DNA from: Psychrobacter sp. UBA6766
Lineage (GTDB): Bacteria > Pseudomonadota > Gammaproteobacteria > Pseudomonadales > Moraxellaceae
Direction: 5' to 3'
DNA: 48,615 nt
Assembly (NCBI RefSeq): GCF_002453355.1
Contig: NZ_DKGQ01000035.1
Location: 1 to 48,615 of the forward strand
Part shown: in pieces, positions 41,289 to 48,518 of the stretch
Numbering within the stretch: the first letter of the stretch is position 1
Layout: every line of letters starts with the position of its first letter
The notes under the pieces: model-generated
What the model was told of the DNA's origin: nothing
The model's input: only the letters and a program-made list of their open reading frames with translations
The model's database searches: none
Made by a program: the position numbers and the translations under genes

Positions 41289-42425
41289 TTAATTTATATT
41301 TTGGCCTAACTTCATGGCAGCAGCAATATTGGTAGCGGTAATTTCAATATTGTTATAAGCATTTTTGAAGACATTATCGAAGGACTCTAGCTTTTGGATA
41401 CTGGGCATAATGACATCAAACTGGCTGGTTTGAGCCGATTTTAGCCCATCAACACTGCCGCAAATAGCAATGACTGGCGTATGACTCAGTTTGGCAATTT
41501 GGCTAATACCGCCCGCTACTTTGCCCATAGCAGACTGAGCGTCAAGCTTGCCTTCACCAGTGATGACCAAATCTGCATCGGCGATATGCTGGGCTAAGTT
41601 GGCCACTTTTGCCACTGTATCAAAACCTGACGTTAACTTCGCTTGGCAAAAGCTCATTAACGCATAGCCCAGTCCACCCGCTGCACCGGCTCCTGCTATC
41701 TCTTGATGGCGTTGGTAGCCATGCTGCTCGCATACACTTGCGAAATGATTTAACGCTTTATCTAACTCACTGACTTGCTGCGGGCTAGCACCTTTTTGAG
41801 GACCAAATATCGCGCTAGCTCCCAACACGCCGCATAGAGGATTGGTGACATCGCAGGCCACTTCAAATACCGTGTCTAACACGCTGGCATGAAAGCTCAT
41901 CGCATCCAGTCGTTGCAAGTTGGCAAGCGCGCCGCCGCCTTGGGCTAAGATGTTGTCATCACTATCATGAAACGTCATACCAAGTGCCATTAGCATACCA
42001 AGTCCTGCATCATTGGTGGCACTACCGCCAAGGCCAATGATGATTCGCTTGACGCCTTCATTTAGAGCATCCGCAATCAGCTCGCCGACGCCATAGCTGC
42101 TAGCGATGACAGGATTACGCTCTGCTACCGTCAATAGATGTAAGCCGCAAGCTTGAGCGACTTCGATGACCGCTGTCGCATCAGGCAGTAATAAATATTT
42201 TGCGCTAATCGGTCGCATTAAGGGATCATGGACACGCACTTCTTTCCAGCGTCCACCTAACACATAAGAGAGCACTGCAGAAGTCCCTTCGCCGCCGTCC
42301 GCCATCGGTAGTAGCTTATAGTCAGCGTCAGGAAATACTTGGCTGAAACCAGATTGGATAGCGTGACAGACATCTAATGCCTCGACACTTTCTTTAAATG
42401 AGTCAGGGGCGATTAAAATTTTCAT
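41289..42425 (-). CDS. glxK: Glycerate 2-kinase
   Basis: A 378-residue kinase of the GarK/GlxK type that phosphorylates D-glycerate to 2-phosphoglycerate. The signature stretches are the N-terminal KILIAPDSFKESV, the LLPMADGGEGTSAVL motif with the conserved DGGEGT, GLGGSATNDAGLGML and VITGEGKLDAQSAMGK. It lets the cell use glycerate from glyoxylate or sugar-acid breakdown. It lies 84 bases after a GntP-family permease gene in the same direction, which points to a glycerate uptake and use unit. AGAGAAAG precedes the ATG. Confidence 0.92.
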   Translation of the reverse strand: MKILIAPDSFKESVEALDVCHAIQSGFSQVFPDADYKLLPMADGGEGTSAVLSYVLGGRWKEVRVHDPLMRPISAKYLLLPDATAVIEVAQACGLHLLTVAERNPVIASSYGVGELIADALNEGVKRIIIGLGGSATNDAGLGMLMALGMTFHDSDDNILAQGGGALANLQRLDAMSFHASVLDTVFEVACDVTNPLCGVLGASAIFGPQKGASPQQVSELDKALNHFASVCEQHGYQRHQEIAGAGAAGGLGYALMSFCQAKLTSGFDTVAKVANLAQHIADADLVITGEGKLDAQSAMGKVAGGISQIAKLSHTPVIAICGSVDGLKSAQTSQFDVIMPSIQKLESFDNVFKNAYNNIEITATNIAAAMKLGQNIN

Positions 42426-42461
42426 GACTTTCTCTTTAAGTGTTTTTTTTGAGTCTTTTTT

Positions 42462-42506
42462 AATAATTTAACTTTCAATAATTCAACTTTTGATAATTTA
42501 AATAAG
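42462..42506. repeat. 15-bp tandem repeat between the permease and glycerate kinase genes
   Basis: AATAATTTAACTTTC (42462-42476) is followed by AATAATTCAACTTTT (42477-42491), 13 of 15 identical, and by a more decayed third unit GATAATTTAAATAAG (42492-42506). It fills most of the 84-base spacer upstream of the kinase start. Confidence 0.7.
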
Positions 42507-42509
42507 GCG

Positions 42510-43862
42510 CTAGATAAATACCAAGGTTAATAACCAAATAAAGATGATGCTGGTCACGCCCTGAATACCAGTCGCCATAGAATGCGCTTTGTAAGCCTGC
42601 GCCACGCTCATACGACTAAACTGGCTAACAATCCAAAAAAAGCTGTCATTAGCGTGCGAGATAGTCATCGCACCTGCACCAATCGCCATTACACAGAATA
42701 CGCGACCAAGCTCACTATCAAGGCCTATTTGACCTAATAATGGGGCAACCATCGCCGAAGTTGTAACCAAAGCAACAGTGGTCGAACCTTGAGCCGTTTT
42801 TAACGCAGCAGAGACGATAAATGGCATAAAAATACCCAATCCCAATGCTGATAACGTCGTACCCAAATAATCGCCGATTGGCGTGACTTTGAGCATAGCG
42901 CCAAACGCGCCACCAGCACCAGTAATTAGGAGAATAGGCGCTGCGACTACTAAGCCTTGTGAGATGCTGTCACTAATCTGTTGTGTTTTTTGTTCAGTAT
43001 TAATCAGTAGAAATGATAAAAATAAACCAATCAATAGGGCGGTTAGGGGATTGCCGATAAAGACTAAAATATCTGTTATGGTATTTGTACCAAATGGTGC
43101 GCTGGGTAAATTGGCAACAGACGATAAGCAAATCAGTACAATGGGCACAACAATAGGCAAAAATGCCATGGTTGCTGATGGCAGTGTGCTGAAGTCGTCG
43201 CGGGTCTTCATATTATCCGGCACAGCGACCGCATCAAGGGCATCAATATTGTCAGGCGTGGCGTCAAGGAAGCGATTTGACCACAGCCAACCGGCAAATA
43301 CCGCAACGATGGTTACGACAACACCGACCACGATGACCAAGCCCAAGTTTGACTCAAGTCCCAAGTTGCCCGCTGCTGCAATCGGACCTGGTGTTGGCGG
43401 CACAAAAGTATGTGTAGCATATAAACCAGTCGCTAAGGCGATACTCATTGCCACGCTTGAAACTTTTAAACGCTCAGCCAAAGACTCTTTTAACGAGTTT
43501 AAAATAATATAGCCTGAGTCACAAAATACGGGCACAGATACGACAGCACCAACGATAGACATGGTCAAAGTAGGAAAACGCGGTCCCAAGACTTTGATGA
43601 CGGTTTCTGCCATCACGATAGCGGCACCTGTTTTCTCAAGTATTAAGCCGATAATGGTGCCAAATACAATTACCAGACCGATATATCCTAAAATACCGCC
43701 AAAGCCATCAGAGATGGTTTTTGCGACTGTATCAAGCGGAACTTGGTAAAAAAGTGCGACAAGAAAGGCAGATAGTATTAGTACTAAAAAAGGATGCCAT
43801 TTTAACTTTGCAGTGGCAAAAATAATAAAAAGAATGGTCAGCAGCAGCCAAAATGTGATCAT
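42510..43862 (-). CDS. GntP-family permease, candidate glycerate transporter
   Basis: A 450-residue polytopic membrane protein of the gluconate:H+ symporter family. Family features include the glycine-rich GGILGYIGLVIVFGTIIGLI, VPVFCDSGYIIL, THTFVPPTPGPIAAAG and the late ISHANDSFFWIVSQFS. GntP members carry gluconate, fructuronate, glycerate and related sugar acids by proton symport. The glycerate kinase directly downstream and the lack of any gluconate kinase make glycerate the likeliest substrate; this is inference from context. AGAGACAATA precedes the ATG. Confidence 0.9.
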   Translation of the reverse strand: MITFWLLLTILFIIFATAKLKWHPFLVLILSAFLVALFYQVPLDTVAKTISDGFGGILGYIGLVIVFGTIIGLILEKTGAAIVMAETVIKVLGPRFPTLTMSIVGAVVSVPVFCDSGYIILNSLKESLAERLKVSSVAMSIALATGLYATHTFVPPTPGPIAAAGNLGLESNLGLVIVVGVVVTIVAVFAGWLWSNRFLDATPDNIDALDAVAVPDNMKTRDDFSTLPSATMAFLPIVVPIVLICLSSVANLPSAPFGTNTITDILVFIGNPLTALLIGLFLSFLLINTEQKTQQISDSISQGLVVAAPILLITGAGGAFGAMLKVTPIGDYLGTTLSALGLGIFMPFIVSAALKTAQGSTTVALVTTSAMVAPLLGQIGLDSELGRVFCVMAIGAGAMTISHANDSFFWIVSQFSRMSVAQAYKAHSMATGIQGVTSIIFIWLLTLVFI

Positions 43863-44023
43863 TATTGTCTCTATATAGTTGTTAATGTCCTAACGCTATT
43901 AATGCAACTCATACCGCATACACTGAGTTTGGCACCTAGCTTAACATCAATAGTAATATGAATTTTTAAAGGTGCATATTCTATAGTAAATCTATTCTAC
44001 TAGGGAATCTATTCGGCTCTCAT

Positions 44024-44051
44024 TTGATTTTATTCATAGTAAAGCTAAGAT
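44024..44051 (+). promoter_or_regulatory. Candidate promoter of cobT-cobS-cobC
   Basis: A TTGATT hexamer (44024-44029) and a TAAGAT hexamer (44046-44051) are separated by 16 bases, about 55 bases before the cobT start. The match is fair. No cobalamin riboswitch box is seen in the 234-base upstream region. Confidence 0.35.
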
Positions 44052-44105
44052 ACTCTGCTAGTATGTGGGTTTTATTTTAAATACATAAATACTAGGGTGG
44101 TTTCC

Positions 44106-45164
44106 TTGAGCACATTTATAGCGCCTAAGATTGAGAATATAGAAAATAGCGAACTGCGCCAGCAGTTGCAGCAAATCATCGATCAAAAAACCAAACCTCT
44201 TGGCGCGCTTGGGCGTTTAGAGACATTGGCGCTACAGATAGGTATGATTCAAGGAACGGCTACGCCAAAAATTGAGCAACCACAAATCAGAGTGTTTGCG
44301 GCTGACCATGGTTTAACCAAGCATGGCACATCGGCATTTCCTAGCGCGGTCACTGCACAAATGGTTGATAACTTTTTACAAGGCGGCGCTGCTATCAATG
44401 TTTTAGCTCGTCAGCATAATATTGAGCTAAAAGTGGTCGATGCTGGTGTTGATGAAGACTTTGGCAATTCTCCTTTTAAAGACCATCCGCAACTGCTCGA
44501 TTATAAAATCCGTCATGGCAGCCGTGATGCGCTAACAGAACCTGCTATGACAGCAGAAGAGTGCTTAGCTGCATTAGAAAATGGCAGACAAGTAGTCGAA
44601 AAGATGGCAGGCAACCTATTGATTGTTGGAGAAATGGGGATTGGTAATACGTCTGCTGCCAGTCTCTTGTTAGCAAGATTGGGCGATATACCGATTGATG
44701 CTTGTATCGGTCGCGGCACTGGTCTTGACGATGCTGGGTTACAGCATAAAACGGATGTTTTAACAAAAGTATTAGCACGTCATAGTACCGCACAAACGCC
44801 ATTTGACGTACTCGCGGCATTAGGTGGACTTGAAATTGCCATGATGGCAGGGGCATTGATTCAAGCAGCCAGCGAGCGCCGTATTCTTTTAATTGATGGC
44901 TTTATCGCCAGTGCTGCTTTACTGGTTGCCGAGTGCCTAGCGCCGGGTGTCGCTCAATACGCTATCTTTGCCCATCGTTCGGTCGAGCCAGGACATGCTC
45001 ATTTATTAAAACTGTTGAATGCTGAGCCATTACTCGATATGGGAATGCGCTTAGGTGAGGGTAGCGGAGCGGCGCTTACCTATCCACTATTGCAATCTGC
45101 CTGCGCGATTATGAATGAAATGGCAAGCTTTAGTGATGCAGGTATTAGTGAGCAGAGTCGCTGA
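44106..45164 (+). CDS. cobT: Nicotinate-nucleotide-dimethylbenzimidazole phosphoribosyltransferase
   Basis: About 352 residues. It makes alpha-ribazole phosphate from dimethylbenzimidazole and nicotinate mononucleotide, activating the lower ligand of cobalamin. Signature stretches are KTKPLGALGRLE, VFAADHGLTKHG, GEMGIGNTSAAS and the C-terminal SVEPGHAHLLKLL followed by LGEGSGAAL with the catalytic glutamate. The frame can start at a GTG (44097), but the only Shine-Dalgarno-like sequence, AGGGTGG, lies immediately upstream of a TTG at 44106, so I chose TTG (MSTFIAPK). The stop codon overlaps the cobS ATG by one base. Confidence 0.93.
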   Translation: MSTFIAPKIENIENSELRQQLQQIIDQKTKPLGALGRLETLALQIGMIQGTATPKIEQPQIRVFAADHGLTKHGTSAFPSAVTAQMVDNFLQGGAAINVLARQHNIELKVVDAGVDEDFGNSPFKDHPQLLDYKIRHGSRDALTEPAMTAEECLAALENGRQVVEKMAGNLLIVGEMGIGNTSAASLLLARLGDIPIDACIGRGTGLDDAGLQHKTDVLTKVLARHSTAQTPFDVLAALGGLEIAMMAGALIQAASERRILLIDGFIASAALLVAECLAPGVAQYAIFAHRSVEPGHAHLLKLLNAEPLLDMGMRLGEGSGAALTYPLLQSACAIMNEMASFSDAGISEQSR

Positions 45165-45994
45165 TGTCAAGTTTATCACTGCTGTCTGTGCGGCAGCGAT
45201 TGCGTTATGAAGCGCGACTGGTATTGGTAGCAATTCAATTTTTAACTCGTCTGCCAGTTCCGCAGTTTAAAAACTATAATCCGCAGTGGTTGCACGAGAG
45301 TAGCCGGTATTTCCCCGCCGTGGGGTTGCTGGTTGGTTTGCTCTGTGCGGGCATATTCTGGATTGCGAGTATCTTATTTACGCCATTGGTTGCAGCAGTG
45401 ATAAGCACGGCGTTTGGGATTAGGCTCACTGGCGCTTTTCATGAAGATGGCCTCGCTGATAGTTGTGATGGGCTTGGCGGTGGTTTAACCCGCGAGCGCA
45501 CCCTAAAGATTATGAAGGATTCGCGCTTGGGTACGTATGGCGTTTTAGGGCTAGTATCAGCGCTTCTTCTTAAAATTAGCTTGCTTGCCGCGATGCCGCC
45601 ATCGGTAGCTGTCATTGCCCTTATCATCGGTCATACGGCCTCACGCTTATTATGTATTAGTTTACTGGCGTTGTTGCCTTACGGTGGGGAGATTGAGCAT
45701 GCTAAAGCCAAACCGATGGCGCAGCAGCTGACGCCATTACAAGGGCTATTGAGCAGTGGTTGGCTTATATTGGCTGCCGTGATCATCGTGTTTCTTTTTC
45801 CTAATACTGTGCAGCAGCTTAGCATTTGGCAATGGTTATTGGCTTTATTTTTAGGGTTAATAGCGACGGATTATATGCGGCGTTTATTACGTAGGCGACT
45901 TGATGGTTATACAGGTGATGGTTTGGGTGCCACACAGCAGTTAAGTGAGATTGCTATTTATATCGGACTTGCTGCCTCAGTGCCGTTTATCTAA
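45164..45994 (+). CDS. cobS: Adenosylcobinamide-GDP ribazoletransferase (cobalamin synthase)
   Basis: A 276-residue inner-membrane enzyme that joins adenosylcobinamide-GDP with alpha-ribazole (phosphate) to form cobalamin (phosphate). The catalytic, metal-binding signature GAFHEDGLADSCDGLGGG is at about residues 89-106, after LTRLPVP near the N-terminus. Several hydrophobic helices follow, with a late TGDGLGATQQLSE motif. Translation is coupled to cobT by a one-base overlap. Confidence 0.94.
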   Translation: MSSLSLLSVRQRLRYEARLVLVAIQFLTRLPVPQFKNYNPQWLHESSRYFPAVGLLVGLLCAGIFWIASILFTPLVAAVISTAFGIRLTGAFHEDGLADSCDGLGGGLTRERTLKIMKDSRLGTYGVLGLVSALLLKISLLAAMPPSVAVIALIIGHTASRLLCISLLALLPYGGEIEHAKAKPMAQQLTPLQGLLSSGWLILAAVIIVFLFPNTVQQLSIWQWLLALFLGLIATDYMRRLLRRRLDGYTGDGLGATQQLSEIAIYIGLAASVPFI

Positions 45995-46031
45995 GTTAAA
46001 GGTTCACGTTGAAAAAGGATAAGTATTACAA

Positions 46032-46604
46032 ATGGTTGTTTATATTTGGCGCCATCCAAAACCTATGGCTGCTACTGGCCTTTGTATTGGACAGACAAAC
46101 GTAAAGGTCAATAAGCGGAAACTCAAACGCCTTGCCAATAAAATTCAGCGCTTTGTCCGTCTGCATCAATTACCAAAAGTTATCTGGGTTAGCCCGTTGC
46201 AGCGCTCTTTAAAAGTGGGGCAACTACTAGCACAGCGCGGCTTTCAATGTCGGATGGCCCCTGAGCTGGCAGAAATCAATTTTGGCATATGGGACGGTCA
46301 GCTTTGGTCACAAATACCAAAACAACAGATTGATGACTGGTGCGATAATTTTACGGATTTTGCACCCAAGGATGGCGAAAGCTTACAGCAACTATTTAAG
46401 CGCACTGAGGCGTGGTTAAATAAGATGACTATGCAAACTATGCAAACTGTGCAAAATTGTAAAGATAGACCAACACTAGCGGTCGGTCATGCTGGCTGGA
46501 TTAATGCGGCTAGTATGATTGTCGCTGGGCAAGGGGTGCCAAAAATAGCCGCTGATTGGCCGCGACCAGTGAATTATCTAGAGTGTCGTCAATTAAATTT
46601 TTAA
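46032..46604 (+). CDS. cobC: Alpha-ribazole phosphatase-like histidine phosphatase
   Basis: A 190-residue histidine-phosphatase-family protein. The catalytic histidine is in the N-terminal WRHPKP, where proline replaces the glycine of the usual RHG motif. The substrate loop GLCIGQTNV, the WVSPLQRSLKVGQLL segment and the second histidine in AVGHAGWI are all in place. Following cobT and cobS, it most likely removes the phosphate from alpha-ribazole phosphate or cobalamin phosphate. AAGGAT lies 12 bases before the ATG. A 9-bp repeat gives MQTMQTVQN at about residues 134-142. A cobU gene is not in the window. Confidence 0.85.
   Translation: MVVYIWRHPKPMAATGLCIGQTNVKVNKRKLKRLANKIQRFVRLHQLPKVIWVSPLQRSLKVGQLLAQRGFQCRMAPELAEINFGIWDGQLWSQIPKQQIDDWCDNFTDFAPKDGESLQQLFKRTEAWLNKMTMQTMQTVQNCKDRPTLAVGHAGWINAASMIVAGQGVPKIAADWPRPVNYLECRQLNF
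46431..46457. repeat. 9-bp triplicated repeat inside cobC
   Basis: ATGCAAACT occurs at 46431-46439 and 46440-46448 and is followed by the variant GTGCAAAAT (46449-46457). It keeps the frame and encodes MQTMQTVQN in what is probably a surface loop. Confidence 0.8.
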
Positions 46605-46605
46605 T

Positions 46606-46639
46606 AAAAAAACTGACCATTTACCATGATCAGCTTTTT
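46606..46639 (+). terminator. Possible terminator of the cob genes
   Basis: AAAACTGA...TCAGCTTTTTG forms an imperfect hairpin around 46610-46637, directly after the cobC stop codon, ending in five T. The stem has mismatches, so the call is moderate. Confidence 0.5.
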
Positions 46640-46710
46640 GAATAATGTTTTGTTTAATATATCTCTCATAAGTATATGTCTTCAGCAATGCCTTAATAAG
46701 TTATGCTCTT

Positions 46711-46935
46711 CTAAGTAGTTTTATCAAACCATGCTTTATTGTCTTTGGCGCTCATCGAATCGAAACTAACATAGATACCTTCATCGCCTAAGGTTGCATA
46801 CCAATGGTCAGCATTATTACCAGTCATTATCTGAAAATACTTGTTATTCACAATTCTACCGACTGTATAGATTTCACCTTCTGTGTAAAACTGGTTACCT
46901 TGGATGCATATTAATTTATCATCAGTGTTTATCAT
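46711..46935 (-). CDS. Small hypothetical protein of 74 residues
   Basis: A compact open frame beginning MINTDDKLICIQGNQFYTEG with no signal peptide or membrane segment. The beta-rich pattern (KLICIQGN, EGEIYTVGRIV, YFQIMTG, HWYATLGDEGIYVSF) looks like a small SH3-like barrel of the sort common in phage and accessory genes. I do not recognise the family and state no function. A GCGGGA stretch lies about 5 bases before the ATG. It stands alone between cobC and the ribosomal operon, in the orientation of the latter. Confidence 0.6.
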   Translation of the reverse strand: MINTDDKLICIQGNQFYTEGEIYTVGRIVNNKYFQIMTGNNADHWYATLGDEGIYVSFDSMSAKDNKAWFDKTT

Positions 46936-47124
46936 ATTGTCCCGCTTTATCTGTGGTTAAATACAGCTAGGATAGCAACTACATTGATAATATTGAATAT
47001 GACTTTATGAGCAGTATTTTATTATTAGGTATAGTTTGTGCAGGTGATTTATTACCAGTTATTGCTGCCATATACGATTGTAATTTTTGATAAGAATAAT
47101 AAATACTTAGCAGATTCTAACCAT

Positions 47125-47162
47125 AAAAAAGGCCAGCAACATAATAATGTTACTGGCTTTTT
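47125..47162 (-). terminator. Terminator of the rpsF-rpsR-rplI operon
   Basis: GCCAG and AACAT on one side pair with ATGTT and CTGGC on the other around an AATA loop, with one C-A mismatch. The stem is flanked by A- and T-runs. On the minus strand it ends in TTTTTT about 35 bases after the rplI stop codon. Confidence 0.85.
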
Positions 47163-47194
47163 AGACTGGTACTAAATTTAGACTAGTACTAGAT
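47161..47194. repeat. 17-bp tandem duplication next to the rplI stop codon
   Basis: TTAGACTGGTACTAAAT (47161-47177) is followed by TTAGACTAGTACTAGAT (47178-47194), 15 of 17 bases identical. It lies between the rplI stop codon and the terminator. Confidence 0.78.
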
Positions 47195-47195
47195 A

Positions 47196-47696
47196 TTACT
47201 CTTCTGAGTAACCTTCGTTGTCGTCTTCAGCTTCGTCTTCGTTGTCGCCATCTTCAGAAAGAATGGTTACTAAGATGCTAGCAGTAACGTCGTGGTGAAG
47301 TTGAATATCAACATTGTATTCGCCCACTTGACGTAGGGTACCTTCAGGAAGCTTGATTTCAGCACGGTCAACTTCTAGACCTGAGTTAGTCAACGCTTCA
47401 GCGATATCGCGAGTACCGATAGAGCCAAATAGCTTGCCTTCGTCACCTGATTTGGCGCGCATGATGACATTAACGTCAGTTAACGCGTCAGCACGTTCTT
47501 GAGCAACTGCTACTTCTTTTGCTTCTTCAGCTTCAAGCTCTGCACGGCGTGCTTCAAACTTTTCAATGTTTGCTTTAGTTGCAGGAAGTGCTTTGCCCTG
47601 AGGGATAAGAAAGTTACGTCCGTAACCTGGTTTCACATCGACAGTTTCACCGAGTTTACCAAGGTTGACGATACGCTGTAACAAAATAATTTGCAT
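47196..47696 (-). CDS. rplI: 50S ribosomal protein L9
   Basis: A 166-residue L9 that binds 23S rRNA at the base of the L1 stalk. The N-terminal domain MQIILLQRIVNLGKLGETVD with VKPGYGRNFLIPQGKA is standard, followed by the long connecting helix and the C-terminal domain (KLFGSIGTRDIAEAL). It is longer than the usual roughly 148 residues because of an acidic tail (DGDNEDEAEDDNEGYSEE). It is the last gene of the operon and ends at a clear terminator. Confidence 0.97.
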   Translation of the reverse strand: MQIILLQRIVNLGKLGETVDVKPGYGRNFLIPQGKALPATKANIEKFEARRAELEAEEAKEVAVAQERADALTDVNVIMRAKSGDEGKLFGSIGTRDIAEALTNSGLEVDRAEIKLPEGTLRQVGEYNVDIQLHHDVTASILVTILSEDGDNEDEAEDDNEGYSEE

Positions 47697-47721
47697 GAGT
47701 CATTCCTAGTTAACGGTTAAA

Positions 47722-47949
47722 TTACTGATGGTTGTCAGTATACGGAAGTAGCGCAAGATAGCGAGCTTGCTTGATAGCAGTGGCTAGCTGACGCTGATAT
47801 TTAGTAGACGTACCGGTGATGCGGCTTGGTACGATTTTACCATTGTCACTGATATACTGTTTTAGCAATTCAACATCTTTATAATCGATGTGAGTGATGC
47901 CTTCAGCAGTGAAACGGCAGAATTTGCGACGGCGATAGAAACGTGCCAT
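47722..47949 (-). CDS. rpsR: 30S ribosomal protein S18
   Basis: A 75-residue S18 with the usual features: basic N-terminus MARFYRRRKFCRF, YKDVELLKQYISDNGKIVPSR and the rRNA-binding TKYQRQLATAIKQARYLALL. It forms a heterodimer with S6 on the 30S platform. A strong AAAGGAG site precedes the ATG. It lies between rpsF (16 bases) and rplI (25 bases). Confidence 0.98.
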   Translation of the reverse strand: MARFYRRRKFCRFTAEGITHIDYKDVELLKQYISDNGKIVPSRITGTSTKYQRQLATAIKQARYLALLPYTDNHQ

Positions 47950-47965
47950 GAGTATTCTCCTTTAA

Positions 47966-48364
47966 TTAGTCTTCACTGTTGTCGTTGTCGTCGTTTTCAC
48001 GATTGTCTGGACGACGAGTCGTTGCTTTGCGTGCGCGTTTTTCATCGGCATTCTTGGCTAACTGCGACTCTTCAGTGACAGCTTCGTCACGGCGCATAAC
48101 TAGACTACGAATGATCGCGTCGTTATAACGGAATAATTCTTCAAGTTCAGCCAAAGTCTCACCGTCAGTTTCAACGTTGAAAAGAACGTAGTGAGCTTTG
48201 TGAATTTTGTTAATTGGGTAAGCCAATTGACGACGACCCCAATCTTCTAGACGATGGATCGTACCGCCGTTGTCTTGAACCAACTTGATATAGCGTTCAA
48301 CCATGCCGACCACTTGGTCGCTTTGGTCTGGGTGTACAAGTAACACCAGTTCGTAATGTCGCAT
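47966..48364 (-). CDS. rpsF: 30S ribosomal protein S6
   Basis: A 132-residue S6. The start MRHYELVLLVHPDQSDQV, the middle DWGRRQLAYPINKIHKAHYV and the LEELFRYNDAIIRSLVMRR segment are typical. The C-terminal tail is charged (basic then acidic, NRENDDNDNSED), comparable to the glutamate-tailed S6 of enterobacteria. It is first in the rpsF-rpsR-rplI operon. Its AAGGAG ribosome binding site can be sequestered by the leader structure described separately. Confidence 0.97.
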   Translation of the reverse strand: MRHYELVLLVHPDQSDQVVGMVERYIKLVQDNGGTIHRLEDWGRRQLAYPINKIHKAHYVLFNVETDGETLAELEELFRYNDAIIRSLVMRRDEAVTEESQLAKNADEKRARKATTRRPDNRENDDNDNSED

Positions 48365-48369
48365 TATGA

Positions 48370-48415
48370 CTCCTTACGGATTAGTAGCTATTAACCCTAT
48401 GTTAATAGCAAGGAG
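48370..48415 (-). promoter_or_regulatory. Leader structure resembling the S6:S18 autoregulatory site
   Basis: Read on the minus strand, CTCCTT (48415-48410) can pair with the AAGGAG ribosome binding site of rpsF (48375-48370). Inside lies an 8-bp hairpin, CTATTAAC/GTTAATAG (48408-48401 with 48395-48388), and a 3'-side bulge of 12 bases that contains an unpaired CCG (48379-48377). A CCG in a bulge beside a hairpin is the described recognition feature of rpsF leaders bound by the S6:S18 dimer. Binding would hold the ribosome binding site closed. This is a structural reading by eye, not a covariance-model hit. Confidence 0.6.
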
Positions 48416-48489
48416 ATTTATAAGGTAAGCCCAAATCTTATCGAATTTTGCAAAAACAATAGCAATAAGCTTAGTTTATAAAGCGCCGT

Positions 48490-48518
48490 ATTATAACAGT
48501 ACTCAGCGCTTAACACAA
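48490..48518 (-). promoter_or_regulatory. Sigma-70 promoter of rpsF-rpsR-rplI
   Basis: On the minus strand a TTGTGT -35 box (48513-48518) is separated by 17 bases from a perfect TATAAT -10 box (48490-48495). Transcription would start near 48483, giving a leader of about 120 bases that includes the putative S6:S18 site. Confidence 0.8.

Noticed and set aside
42883..43512. Long plus-strand open frame (209 codons) opposite the GntP-family permease
   Set aside because: It is antisense to a well-conserved membrane protein gene, has no ribosome binding site, and its Thr/Ala/Lys-rich composition mirrors the membrane-segment codons.
43863..44105. Cobalamin riboswitch upstream of cobT
   Set aside because: I looked for the B12-box and the expected hairpins and did not see them; only a weak promoter is apparent. 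A covariance-model search would settle it.
47007..47090. Possible 27-residue hydrophobic peptide on the plus strand (begins MSSILLLGIVCAGDLL)
   Set aside because: There is no ribosome binding site and no supporting context; short hydrophobic frames are common in AT-rich spacers.
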